Under the pieces are notes generated by a model. The model ran no database searches, was not told the origin of the DNA, and saw only the letters and a program-made list of their open reading frames with translations. Of a DNA stretch of 64,000 nucleotides, positions 13,663-24,060 are shown piece by piece. Made by a program: the position numbers and the translations under genes. Each line of letters opens with the position of its first letter. Within the stretch, counting starts at the first letter, position 1. Source of the DNA: Rallus limicola (lineage: Eukaryota > Chordata > Aves > Gruiformes > Rallidae); NCBI GenBank assembly GCA_022605955.1, contig JAKCOZ010000246.1:248001-312000 (forward strand), written 5' to 3'.

Positions 13663-16600
13663 CTCGGCCCTAGCAGACTGCAGTTCAAAACATGCTAAAC
13701 GTCCAGCAATAACTCCCAAAGTAAAGAAGCTAGGCATGAAAGGCATAGCTTGTCTGAAACCTCCTAACAGGACACACGAGCAGCCCCTGTCACTTTGGCT
13801 CTCAGCCTTTTCCTTTGCCTGGAAAGAGGGAACATGCCTGGAACCTCCTACGGTGCTTTTCTCGGCCCTAGCAGACTGCAGTTCAAAACATGCTAAACGT
13901 CCAGCAATAACTCCCAAAGTAAAGAAGCTAGGCCTGAAAGGCATAGCTTGTCTGAAACCTCCTAACAGGACACACAAGCAGACCCTGTCACTTTGGCTCT
14001 CAGCCTTTTCCTTTGCCTGGAAAGAGGGAACATGCCTGGAACCTCCTACGGTGCTTTTCTCGGCCCTGGCAGACTGCAGTTCAAAACATGCTAAACGTCC
14101 AGCAATAACTCCCAAAGTAAAGAAGCTAGGCCTGAAAGGCATAGCTTGTCTGAAACCTCCTAACAGGACACACAAGCAGACCCTGTCACTTTGGCTCTCA
14201 GCCTTTTCCTTTGCCTGGAAAGAGGGAACATGCCTGGAACCTCCTACGGTGCTTTTCTCGGCCCTAGCAGACTGCAGTTCAAAACATGCTAAACGTCCAG
14301 CAATAACTCCCAAAGTAAAGAAGCTAGGCCTGAAAGGCATAGCTTGTCTGAAACCTCCTAACATGACACACGAGCAGCCCCTGTCACTTTGGTTCTCAGC
14401 CTTTTCCTTTGCCTGGAAAGAGGGAACATGCCTGGAACCTCCTACGGTGCTTTTCTCGGCCCTAGCAGACTGCAGTTCAAAACATGCTAAACGTCCAGCA
14501 ATAACTCCCAAAGTAAAGAAGCTAGGCCTGAAAGGCATAGCTTGTCTGAAACCTCCTAACAGGACACCCGAGCAGACCCTGTCACTTTGGCTCTCAGCCT
14601 TTTCCTTTGCCTGGAAAGAGGGAACATGCCTGGAACCTCCTACGGTGCTTTTCTCGGCCCTAGCAGACTGCAGTTCAAAACATGCTAAACGTCCAGCAAT
14701 AACTCCCAAAGTAAAGAAGCTAGGCCTGAAAGGCATAGCTTGTCTGAAACCTCCTTACAGGACACCCGAGCAGACCCTGTCACTTTGGCTCTCAGCCTTT
14801 TCCTTTGCCTGGAAAGAGGGAACATGCCTGGAACCTCCTACGGTGCTTTTCTCGGCCCTAGCAGACTGCAGTTCAAAACATGCTAAACGTCCAGCAATAA
14901 CTCCCAAAGTAAAGAAGCTAGGCCTGAAAGGCATAGCTTGTCTGAAACCTCCTAACAGGACACACGAGCAGACCCTGTCACTTTGGCTCTCAGCCTTTTC
15001 CTTTGCCTGGAAAGAGGGAACATGCCTGGAACCTCCTATGGTGCTTTTCTCGGCCCTAGCAGACTGCAGTTCAAAACATGCTAAACGTCCAGCAATAACT
15101 CCCAAAGTAAAGAAGCTAGGCCTGAAAGGCATAGCTTGTCTGAAACCTCCTAACAGGACACACGAGCAGACCCTGTCACTTTGGCTCTCAGCCTTTTCCT
15201 TTGCCTGGAAAGAGGGAACATGCCTGGAACCTCCTACGGTGCTTTTCTCGGCCCTAGCAGACTGCAGTTCAAAACATGCTAAACGTCCAGCAATAACTCC
15301 CAAAGTAAAGAAGCTAAGCATGAAAGGCATAGCTTGTCTGAAACCTCCTAACAGGACACACGAGCAGACCCTGTCACTTTGGCTCTCAGCCTTTTCCTTT
15401 GCCTGGAAAGAGGGAACATGCCTGGAACCTCCTACGGTGCTTTTCTCGGCCCTAGCAGACTGCAGTTCAAAACATGCTAAACATCCAGCAATAACTCCCA
15501 AAGTAAAGAAGCTAGGCCTGAAAGGCATAGCTTGTCTGAAACCTCCTAACAGGACACACGAGCAAACCCTGTCACTTTGGCTCTCAGCCTTTTCCTTTGC
15601 CTGGAAAGAGGGAACATGCCTGGAACCTCCTACGGTGCTTTTCTCGGCCCTAGCAGACTGCAGTTCAAAACATGCTAAACGTCCAGCAATAACTCCCAAA
15701 GTAAAGAAGCTAGGCCTGAAAGGCATAGCTTGTCTGAAACCTCCTAACAGGACACACGAGCAGCCCCTGTCACTTTGGCTCTCATCCTTTTCCTTTGCCT
15801 GGAAAGAGGGAACATGCCTGGAACCTCCTACGGTGCTTTTCTCGGCCCTAGAAGACTGCAGTTCAAAACATGCTAAACGTCCAGCAATAACTCCCAAAGT
15901 AAAGAAGAGAGGCCTGAAAGGCATAGCTTGTCTGAAACCTCCTAACAGGACACACGAGCAGACCCTGTCACTTTGGCTCTCAGCCTTTTCCTTTGCCTGG
16001 AAAGAGGGAACATGCCTGGAACCTCCTACGGTGCTTTTCTCGGCCCTAGCAGACTGCAGTTCAAAACATGCTAAACGTCCAGCAATAACTCCCAAAGTAA
16101 AGAAGCTAGGCCTGAAAGGCATAGCTTGTCTGAAACCTCCTAACAGGACACACAAGCAGACCCTGTCACTTTGGCTCTCAGCCTTTTCCTTTGCCTGGAA
16201 AGAGGGAACATGCCTGGAACCTCCTACGGTGCTTTTCTCGGCCCTAGCAGACTGCAGTTCAAAACATGCTAAACGTCCAGCAATAACTCCCAAAGTAAAG
16301 AAGCTAGGCCTGAAAGGCATAGCTTGTCTGAAACCTCCTAACAGGACACACGAGCAGACCCTGTCACTTTGGCTCTCAGCCTTTTCCTTTGCCTGGATAG
16401 AGGGAACATGCCTGGAACCTCCTACGGTGCTTTTCTCGGCCCTAGCAGACTGCAGTTCAAAACATGCTAAACGTCCAGCAATAACTCCCAAAGTAAAGAA
16501 GCTAGGCCTGAAAGGCATAGCTTGTCTGAAACCTCCTAACAGGACACCCGAGCAGACCCTGTCACTTTGGCTCTCAGCCTTTTCCTTTGCCTGGAAAGAG

Positions 16601-17820
16601 GGAACATGCCTGGAACCTCCTACGGTGCTTTTCTCGGCCCTAGCAGACTGCAGTTCAAAACATGCTAAACGTCCAGCAATAACTCCCAAAGTAAAGAAGC
16701 TAGGCCTGAAAGGCATAGCTTGTCTGAAACCTCCTAACAGGACACATGAGCAGCACCTGTCACTTTGGCTCTCAGCCTTTTCCTTTGCCTGGAAAGAGGG
16801 AACATGCCTGGAACCTCCTACGGTGCTTTTCTCGGCCCTAGCAGACTGCAGTTCAAAACATGCTAAACGTCCAGCAATAACTCCCAAAGTAAAGAAGCTA
16901 GGCCTGAAAGGCATAGCTTGTCTGAAACCTCCTAACAGGACACACGAGCAGACCCTGTCACTTTGGCTCTCAGCCTTTTCCTTTGCCTGGAAAGAGGGAA
17001 CATGCCTGGAACCTCCTACGGTGCTTTTCTCGGCCCTAGCAGACTGCAGTTCAAAACATGCTAAACGTCCAGCAATAACTCCCAAAGTAAAGAAGCTAGG
17101 CCTGAAAGGCATAGCTTGTCTGAAACCTCCTAATAGGACACATGAGCAGCCCCTGTCACTTTGGCTCTCAGCCTTTTCCTTTGCCTGGAAAGAGGGAACA
17201 TGCCTGGAACCTCCTACGGTGCTTTTCTCGGCCCTAGCAGACTGCAGTTCAAAACATGCTAAACGTCCAGCAATAACTCCCAAAGTAAAGAAGCTAGGCC
17301 TGAAAGGCATAGCTTGTCTGAAACCTCCTAACAGGACACACGAGCAGACCCTGTCACTTTGGCTCTCAGCCTTTTCCTTTGCCTGGAAAGAGGGAACATG
17401 CCTGGAACCTCCTACGGTGCTTTTCTCGGCCCTAGCAGACTGCAGTTCAAAACATGCTAAACGTCCAGCAATAACTCCCAAAGTAAAGAAGCTAGGCCTG
17501 AAAGGCATAACTTGTCTGAAACCTCCTAACAGGACACACGAGCAGCCCCTGTCACTTTGGCTCTCAGCCTTTTCCTTTGCCTGGAAAGAGGGAACATGCC
17601 TGGAACCTCCTACGGTGCTTTTCTCGGCCCTAGCAGACTGCAGTTCAAAACATGCTAAACGTCCAGCAATAACTCCCAAAGTAAAGAAGCTAGGCCTGAA
17701 AGGCATAGCTTGTCTGAAACCTCCTAACAGGACACACGAGCAGCCCCTGTCACTTTGGCTCTCAGCCTTTTCCTTTGCCTGGAAAGAGGGAACATGCCTG
17801 GAACCTCCTACGGTGCTTTT
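13663..17820. repeat. 21-monomer higher-order repeat, copy 2 (4158 bp)
   Basis: Second tandem copy of the block starting near 9505. Every marker I checked is displaced by exactly 4158 bp: 13736, 14068, about 14755, 15039, 15316, about 15565, about 17134 and 17509. The last unit (17623-17820) differs from its counterpart: it has GAGCAGCCC where copy 1 has GAGCAGACC, and the following unit has AAATGTCC. The duplication therefore ends near 17.6 kb. No substitution between the copies was noticed inside the block, so the duplication looks recent. Confidence 0.9.
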
Positions 17821-18106
17821 CTCGGCCCTAGCAGACTGCAGTTCAAAACATGCTAAATGTCCAGCAATAACTCCCAAAGTAAAGAAGCTAGGCCTGAAAG
17901 GCATAGCTTGTCTGAAACCTCCTAACAGGACACACGAGCAGACCCTGTCACTTTGGCTCTCAGCCTTTTCCTTTGCCTGGAAAGAGGGAACATGCCTGGA
18001 ACCTCCTACGGTGCTTTTCTCGGCCCTAGCAGACTGCAGTTCAAAACATGCTAAACGTCCAGCAATAACTCCCAAAGTAAAGAAGCTAGGCCTGAAAGGC
18101 ATAGCT

Positions 18107-18177
18107 TGTCCTGTTAGGAGGTTTCAGACAAGCTAGGCCTGAAAGGCATAGCTTGTCTGAAACCTCCTAACAGGACA
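18107..18177. repeat. Foldback junction 1 (47-bp insertion forming a 71-bp inverted repeat)
   Basis: A 29-bp left arm (18107-18135) is the exact reverse complement of the right arm (18149-18177), separated by a 13-bp spacer GGCCTGAAAGGCA. Relative to the unit, 47 bp are inserted (18111-18157): 25 bp inverted plus 22 bp directly duplicated. The array keeps the same orientation on both sides. Because 47 is not a multiple of 3 it breaks open frames on both strands. The left flank carries the GCATAACTTG / AAATGTCC unit series, and the right flank continues with ACACCCGAG then AAAAGGGCACC. Confidence 0.95.
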
Positions 18178-21100
18178 CCCGAGCAGACCCTGTCACTTTG
18201 GCTCTCAGCCTTTTCCTTTGCCTGGAAAGAGGGAACATGCCTGGAACCTCCTACGGTGCTTTTCTCGGCCCTAGCAGACTGCAGTTCAAAACATGCTAAA
18301 CGTCCAGCAATAACGCCCAAAGTAAAGAAGCTAGGCCTGAAAGGCATAGCTTGTCTGAAACCTCCTAAAAGGGCACCCGAGCAGACCCTGTCACTTTGGC
18401 TCTCAGCCTTTTCCTTTGCCTGGAAAGAGGGAACATGCCTGGAACCTCCTACGGTGCTTTTCTCGGCCCTAGCAGACTGCAGTTCAAAACATGCTAAACG
18501 TCCAGCAATAACTCCCAAAGTAAAGAAGCTAGGCCTGAAAGGCATAGCTTGTCTGAAACCTCCTAACAGGACACACGAGCAGACCCTGTCACTTTGGCTC
18601 TCAGCCTTTTCCTTTGCCTGGAAAGAGGGAACATGCCTGGAACCTCCTACGGTGCTTTTCTCGGCCCTAGCAGACTGCAGTTCAAAACATGCTAAACGTC
18701 CAGCAATAACTCCCAAAGTAAAGAAGCTAGGCCTGAAAGGCATAGCTTGTCTGAAACCTCCTAACAGGACACATGAGCAGCACCTATCACTTTGGCTCTC
18801 AGCCTTTTCCTTTGCCTGGAAAGAGGGAACATGCCTGGAACCTCCTACGGTGCTTTTCTCGGCCCTAGCAGACTGCAGTTCAAAACATGCTAAACGTCCA
18901 GCAATAACTCCCAAAGTAAAGAAGCTAGGCATGAAAGGCATAGCTTGTCTGAAACCTCCTAACAGGACACCCGAGCAGACCCTGTCACTTTGGCTCTCAG
19001 CCTTTTCCTTTGCCTGGAAAGAGGGAACATGCCTGGAACCTCCTACGGTGCTTTTCTCGGCCCTAGCAGACTGCAGTTCAAAACATGCTAAACGTCCAGC
19101 AATAACTCCCAAAGTAAAGAAGCTAGGCCTGAAAGGCATAGCTTGTCTGAAACCTCCTAACAGGACACCCGAGCAGACCCTGTCACTTTGGCTCTCAGCC
19201 TTTTCCTTTGCCTGGAAAGAGGGAACATGCCTGGAACCTCCTACGGTGCTTTTCTCGGCCCTAGCAGACTGCAGTTCAAAACATGCTAAACGTCCAGCAA
19301 TAACTCCCAAAGTAAAGAAGCTAGGCCTGAAAGGCATAGCTTGTCTGAAACCTCCTAACAGGACACACGAGCAGACCCTGTCACTTTGGCTCTCAGCCTT
19401 TTCCTTTGCCTGGAAAGAGGGAACATGCCTGGAACCTCCTACGGTGCTTTTCTCGGCCCTAGCAGACTGCAGTTCAAAACATGCTAAACGTCCAGCAATA
19501 ACTCCCAAAGTAAAGAAGCTAGGCCTGAAAGGCATAGCTTGTCTGAAACCTCCTAACAGGACACACGAGCAGACCCTGTCACTTTGGCTCTCAGCCTTTT
19601 CCTTTGCCTGGAAAGAGGGAACATGCCTGGAACCTCCTACGGTGCTTTTCTCGGCCCTAGCAGACTGCAGTTCAAAACATGCTAAACGTCCAGCAATAAC
19701 TCCCAAAGTAAAGAAGCTAAGCCTGAAATACATAGCTTGTCTGAAACCTCCTAACAGGACACACGAGCAGACCCTGTCACTTTGGCTCTCAGCCTTTTCC
19801 TTTGCCTGGAAAGAGGGAACATGCCTGGAACCTCCTACGGTGCTTTTCTCGGCCCTAGCAGACTGCAGTTCAAAACATGCTAAACATCCAGCAATAACTC
19901 CCAAAGTAAAGAAGCTAGGCCTGAAAGGCATAGCTTGTCTGAAACCTCCTAACAGGACACACGAGCAAACCCTGTCACTTTGGCTCTCAGCCTTTTCCTT
20001 TGCCTGGAAAGAGGGAACATGCCTGGAACCTCCTACGGTGCTTTTCTCGGCCCTAGCAGACTGCAGTTCAAAACATGCTAAACGTCCAGCAATAACTCCC
20101 AAAGTAAAGAAGCTAGGCCTGAAAGGCATAGCTTGTCTGAAACCTCCTAACAGGACACACGAGCAGCCCCTGTCACTTTGGCTCTCATCCTTTTCCTTTG
20201 CCTGGAAAGAGGGAACATGCCTGGAACCTCCTACGGTGCTTTTCTCGGGCCTAGCAGACTGCAGTTCAAAACATGCTAAATGTCCAGCAATAACTCCCAA
20301 AGTAAAGAAGAGAGGCCTGAAAGGCATAGCTTGTCTGAAACCTCCTAACAGGACACACGAGCAGACCCTGTCACTTTGGCTCTCAGCCTTTTCCTTTGCC
20401 TGGAAAGAGGGAACATGCCTGGAACCTCCTACGGTGCTTTTCTCGGCCCTAGCAGACTGCAGCTCAAAACATGCTAAACGTCCAGCAATAACTCCCAAAG
20501 TAAAGAAGCTAGGCCTGAAAGGCATAGCTTGTCTGAAACCTCCTAACAGGACACACGAGCAGACCCTGTCACTTTGGCTCTCAGCCTTTTCCTTTGCCTG
20601 GATAGAGGGAACATGCCTGGAACCTCCTACGGTGCTTTTCTCGGCCCTAGCAGACTGCAGTTCAAAACATGCTAAACGTCCAGCAATAACTCCCAAAGTA
20701 AAGAAGCTAGGCCTGAAAGGCATAGCTTGTCTGAAACCTCCTAACAGGACACACGAGCAGACCCTGTCACTTTGGCTCTCAGCCTTTTCCTTTGCCTGGA
20801 AAGAGGGAACATGCCTGGAACCTCCTACGGTGCTTTTCTCGGCCCTAGCAGACTGCAGTTCAAAACATGCTAAACGTCCAGCAATAACTCCCAAAGTAAA
20901 GAAGCTAGGCCTGAAAGGCATAACTTGTCTGAAACCTCCTAACAGGACACACGAGCAGCCCCTGTCACTTTGGCTCTCAGCCTTTTCCTTTGCCTGGAAA
21001 GAGGGAACATGCCTGGAACCTCCTACGGTGCTTTTCTCGGCCCTAGCAGACTGCAGTTCAAAACATGCTAAACGTCCAGCAATAACTCCCAAAGTAAAGA

Positions 21101-21523
21101 AGCTAGGCCTGAAAGGCATAGCTTGTCTGAAACCTCCTAACAGGACACACGAGCAGCCCCTGTCACTTTGGCTCTCAGCCTTTTCCTTTGCCTGGAAAGA
21201 GGGAACATGCCTGGAACCTCCTACGGTGCTTTTCTCGGCCCTAGCAGACTGCAGTTCAAAACATGCTAAATGTCCAGCAATAACTCCCAAAGTAAAGAAG
21301 CTAGGCCTGAAAGGCATAGCTTGTCTGAAACCTCCTAACAGGACACACGAGCAGACCCTGTCACTTTGGCTCTCAGCCTTTTCCTTTGCCTGGAAAGAGG
21401 GAACATGCCTGGAACCTCCTACGGTGCTTTTCTCGGCCCTAGCAGACTGCAGTTCAAAACATGCTAAACGTCAAGCAATAACTCCCAAAGTAAAGAAGCT
21501 AGGCCTGAAAGGCATAGCTTGTC
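18111..21523. repeat. Junction-1 block, 17 units plus 47 bp (3413 bp)
   Basis: Interval from the first to the second foldback. It is a shortened relative of the 4158-bp blocks: the same order of markers recurs (altered AAGCTAAGC at 19719, AAACATCC at about 19887, CTCATCC at about 20187, AAGAGAGG at about 20310, GGATAGAG at about 20602, GCATAACTTG at about 20922, AAATGTCC at about 21280), but several units are missing. The 19.7-kb unit has an extra private change, GAAATACATAG. Private rearrangement after sharing an ancestor with the blocks at 9.5-17.8 kb is inferred. Confidence 0.8.
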
Positions 21524-21590
21524 CTGTTAGGAGGTTTCAGACAAGCTAGGCCTGAAAGGCATAGCTTGTCTGAAACCTCCTAACAGGACA
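21520..21590. repeat. Foldback junction 2
   Basis: Same architecture as at 18107: 29-bp arms 21520-21548 and 21562-21590, spacer GGCCTGAAAGGCA, 47-bp insertion 21524-21570. The flanks match junction 1 in type (AAATGTCC unit to the left; a unit with ATAACGCCC and AAAAGTGCACC to the right, against AAAAGGGCACC after junction 1). This indicates that junctions 1 and 2 are copies of one event. Confidence 0.95.
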
Positions 21591-23154
21591 CACGAGCAGA
21601 CCCTGTCACTTTGGCTCTCAGCCTTTTCCTTTGCCTGGAAAGAGGGAACATGCCTGGAACCTCCTACGGTGCTTTTCTCGGCCCTAGCAGACTGCAGTTC
21701 AAAACATGCTAAACGTCCAGCAATAACGCCCAAAGTAAAGAAGCTAGGCCTGAAAGGCATAGCTTGTCTGAAACCTCCTAAAAGTGCACCCGAGCAGACC
21801 CTGTCACTTTGGCTCTCAGCCTTTTCCTTTGCCTGGAAAGAGGGAACATGCCTGGAACCTCCTACGGTGCTTTTCTCGGCCCTAGCAGACTGCAGTTCAA
21901 AACATGCTAAACGTCCAGCAATAACTCCCAAAGTAAAGAAGCTAGGCCTGAAAGGCATAGCTTGTCTGAAACCTCCTAACAGGACACACGAGCAGACCCT
22001 GTCACTTTGGCTCTCAGCCTTTTCCTTTGCCTGGAAAGAGGGAACATGCCTGGAACCTCCTACGGTGCTTTTCTCGGCCCTAGCAGACTGCAGTTCAAAA
22101 CATGCTAAACGTCCAGCAATAACTCCCAAAGTATAGAAGCTAGGCCTGAAAGGCATAGCTTGTCTGAAACCTCCTAACAGGACACACGAGCAGACCCTGT
22201 CACTTTGGCTCTCAGCCTTTTCCTTTGCCTGGAAAGAGGGAACATGCCTGGAACCTCCTACGGTGCTTTTCTCGGCCCTAGCAGACTGCAGTTCAAAACA
22301 TGCTAAACGTCCAGCAATAACTCCCAAAGTAAAGAAGCTAGGCCTGAAAGGCATAGCTTGTCTGAAACCTCCTAACAGGACACACGAGCAGACCCTGTCA
22401 CTTTGGCTCTCAGCCTTTTCCTTTGCCTGGAAAGAGGGAACATGCCTGGAACCTCCTACGGTGCTTTTCTCGGCCCTAGCAGACTGCAGTTCAAAACATG
22501 CTAAACGTCCAGCAATAACTCCCAAAGTAAAGAAGCTAGGCCTGAAAGGCATAGCTTGTCTGAAACCTCCTAACAGGACACCCGAGCAGACCCTGTCACT
22601 TTGGCTCTCAGCCTTTTCCTTTGCCTGGAAAGAGGGAACATGCCTGGAACCTCCTACGGTGCTTTTCTCGGCCCTAGCAGACTGCAGTTCAAAACATGCT
22701 AAACGTCCAGCAATAACTCCCAAAGTAAAGAAGCTAGGCCTGAAAGGCATAGCTTGTCTGAAACCTCCTAACAGGACACATGAGCAGCACCTATCACTTT
22801 GGCTCTCAGCCTTTTCCTTTGCCTGGAAAGAGGGAACATGCCTGGAACCTCCTACGGTGCTTTTCTCGGCCCTAGCAGACTGCAGGTCAAAACATGCTAA
22901 ACGTCCAGCAATAACTCCCAAAGTAAAGAAGCTAGGCCTGAAAGGCATAGCTTGTCTGAAACCTCCTAACAGGACACACGAGCAGACCCTGTCACTTTGG
23001 CTCTCAGCCTTTTCCTTTGCCTGGAAAGAGGGAACATGCCTGGAACCTCCTACGGTGCTTTTCTCGGCCCTATCAGACTGCAGTTCAAAACATGCTAAAC
23101 GTCCAGCAATAACTCCCAAAGTAAAGAAGCTAGGCATGAAAGGCATAGCTTGTC
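21524..23154. repeat. Junction-2 block, 8 units plus 47 bp (1631 bp)
   Basis: Short block between foldbacks 2 and 3. It starts like the junction-1 block (AAAAGTGCACC, then ordinary units, then ACACCCGAG and ACATGAGCAGCACCTATC) and ends with a unit carrying CCCTATCAG (about 23073) and AGGCATG, the signature that also precedes junctions 5, 6 and 7. It therefore looks like a recombinant of the two junction-associated block families. One unit has AAAGTATAG at about 22133. Confidence 0.75.
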
Positions 23155-23221
23155 CTGTTAGGAGGTTTCAGACAAGCTAGGCCTGAAAGGCATAGCTTGT
23201 CTGAAACCTCCTTACAGGACA
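23151..23221. repeat. Foldback junction 3 (one arm mismatch)
   Basis: Same 47-bp insertion, but the right arm reads CCTCCTTACAGG instead of CCTCCTAACAGG, giving one unpaired position near 23213. The left flank has AGGCATGAAAGG. The right flank is followed by units with GCAATTC and AACATGACAC. Confidence 0.93.
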
Positions 23222-23993
23222 CACGAGCAGACCCTGTCACTTTGGCTCTCAGCCTTTTCCTTTGCCTGGAAAGAGGGAACATGCCTGGAACCTCCTACGG
23301 TGCTTTTCTCGGCCCTAGCAGACTGCAATTCAAAACATGCTAAACGTCCAGCAATAACTCCCAAAGTAAAGAAGCTAGGCCTGAAAGGCATAGCTTGTCT
23401 GAAACCTCCTAACATGACACACGAGCAGCCCCTGTCACTTTGGTTCTCAGCCTTTTCCTTTGCCTGGAAAGAGGGAACATGCCTGGAACCTCCTACGGTG
23501 CTTTTCTCGGCCCTAGCAGACTGCAGTTCAAAACATGCTAAACGTCCAGCAATAACTCCCAAAGTAAAGAAGCTAGGCCTGAAAGGCATAGCTTGTCTGA
23601 AACCTCCTAACAGGACACATGAGCAGCACCTGTCACTTTGGCTCTCAGCCTTTTCCTTTGCCTGGAAAGAGGGAACATGCCTGGAACCTCCTACGGTGCT
23701 TTTCTCGGCCCTAGCAGACTGCAGTTCAAAACATGCTAAACGTCCAGCAATAACTCCCAAAGTAAAGAAGCTAGGCCTGAAAGGCATAGCTTGTCTGAAA
23801 CCTCCTAACAGGACACACGAGCAGACCCTGTCACTTTGGCTCTCAGCCTTTTCCTTTGCCTGGAAAGAGGGAACATGCCTGGAACCTCCTACGGTGCTTT
23901 TCTCGGCCCTAGCAGACTGCAGTTCAAAACATGCTAAACGTCCAGCAATAACTCCCAAAGTAAAGAAGCTAGGCATGAAAGGCATAGCTTGTC
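23155..23993. repeat. Junction-3 block, 4 units plus 47 bp (839 bp)
   Basis: The shortest inter-foldback block. Order of units: ordinary, GCAATTC with AACATGAC and TTTGGTTCTC, ACATGAGCAGCACC, ordinary, then an AGGCATG unit leading into junction 4. The same start recurs after junction 4. Confidence 0.8.
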
Positions 23994-24060
23994 CTGTTAG
24001 GAGGTTTCAGACAAGCTATGCCTTTCAGGCCTAGCTTGTCTGAAACCTCCTAACAGGACA
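23990..24060. repeat. Foldback junction 4 with reversed spacer
   Basis: The 29-bp arms are at 23990-24018 and 24032-24060, as in the other junctions. The 13-bp spacer is TGCCTTTCAGGCC, the exact reverse complement of the GGCCTGAAAGGCA spacer in the other six. The insertion is still 47 bp. Either the centre was flipped by recombination between the arms, or the strand returned at the other arm of the dyad (TAGCTT rather than AAGCTA). Confidence 0.95.

Noticed and set aside
2567..18136. Very long forward-strand open frame (about 5189 codons) and similar frames across the window as repeat-protein genes
   Set aside because: The frame is an exact 66-codon echo of the satellite, has an arbitrary start, and shows no promoter or unique domain. 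Its relatives end wherever a foldback, a small deletion or a stop change occurs. Non-synonymous variants are abundant.
18107..18177. Foldbacks as a miniature inverted-repeat transposon or attachment site
   Set aside because: All inserted bases derive from the satellite unit itself, there is no foreign core, and no target-site duplication other than the 22-bp continuation of the unit is present.
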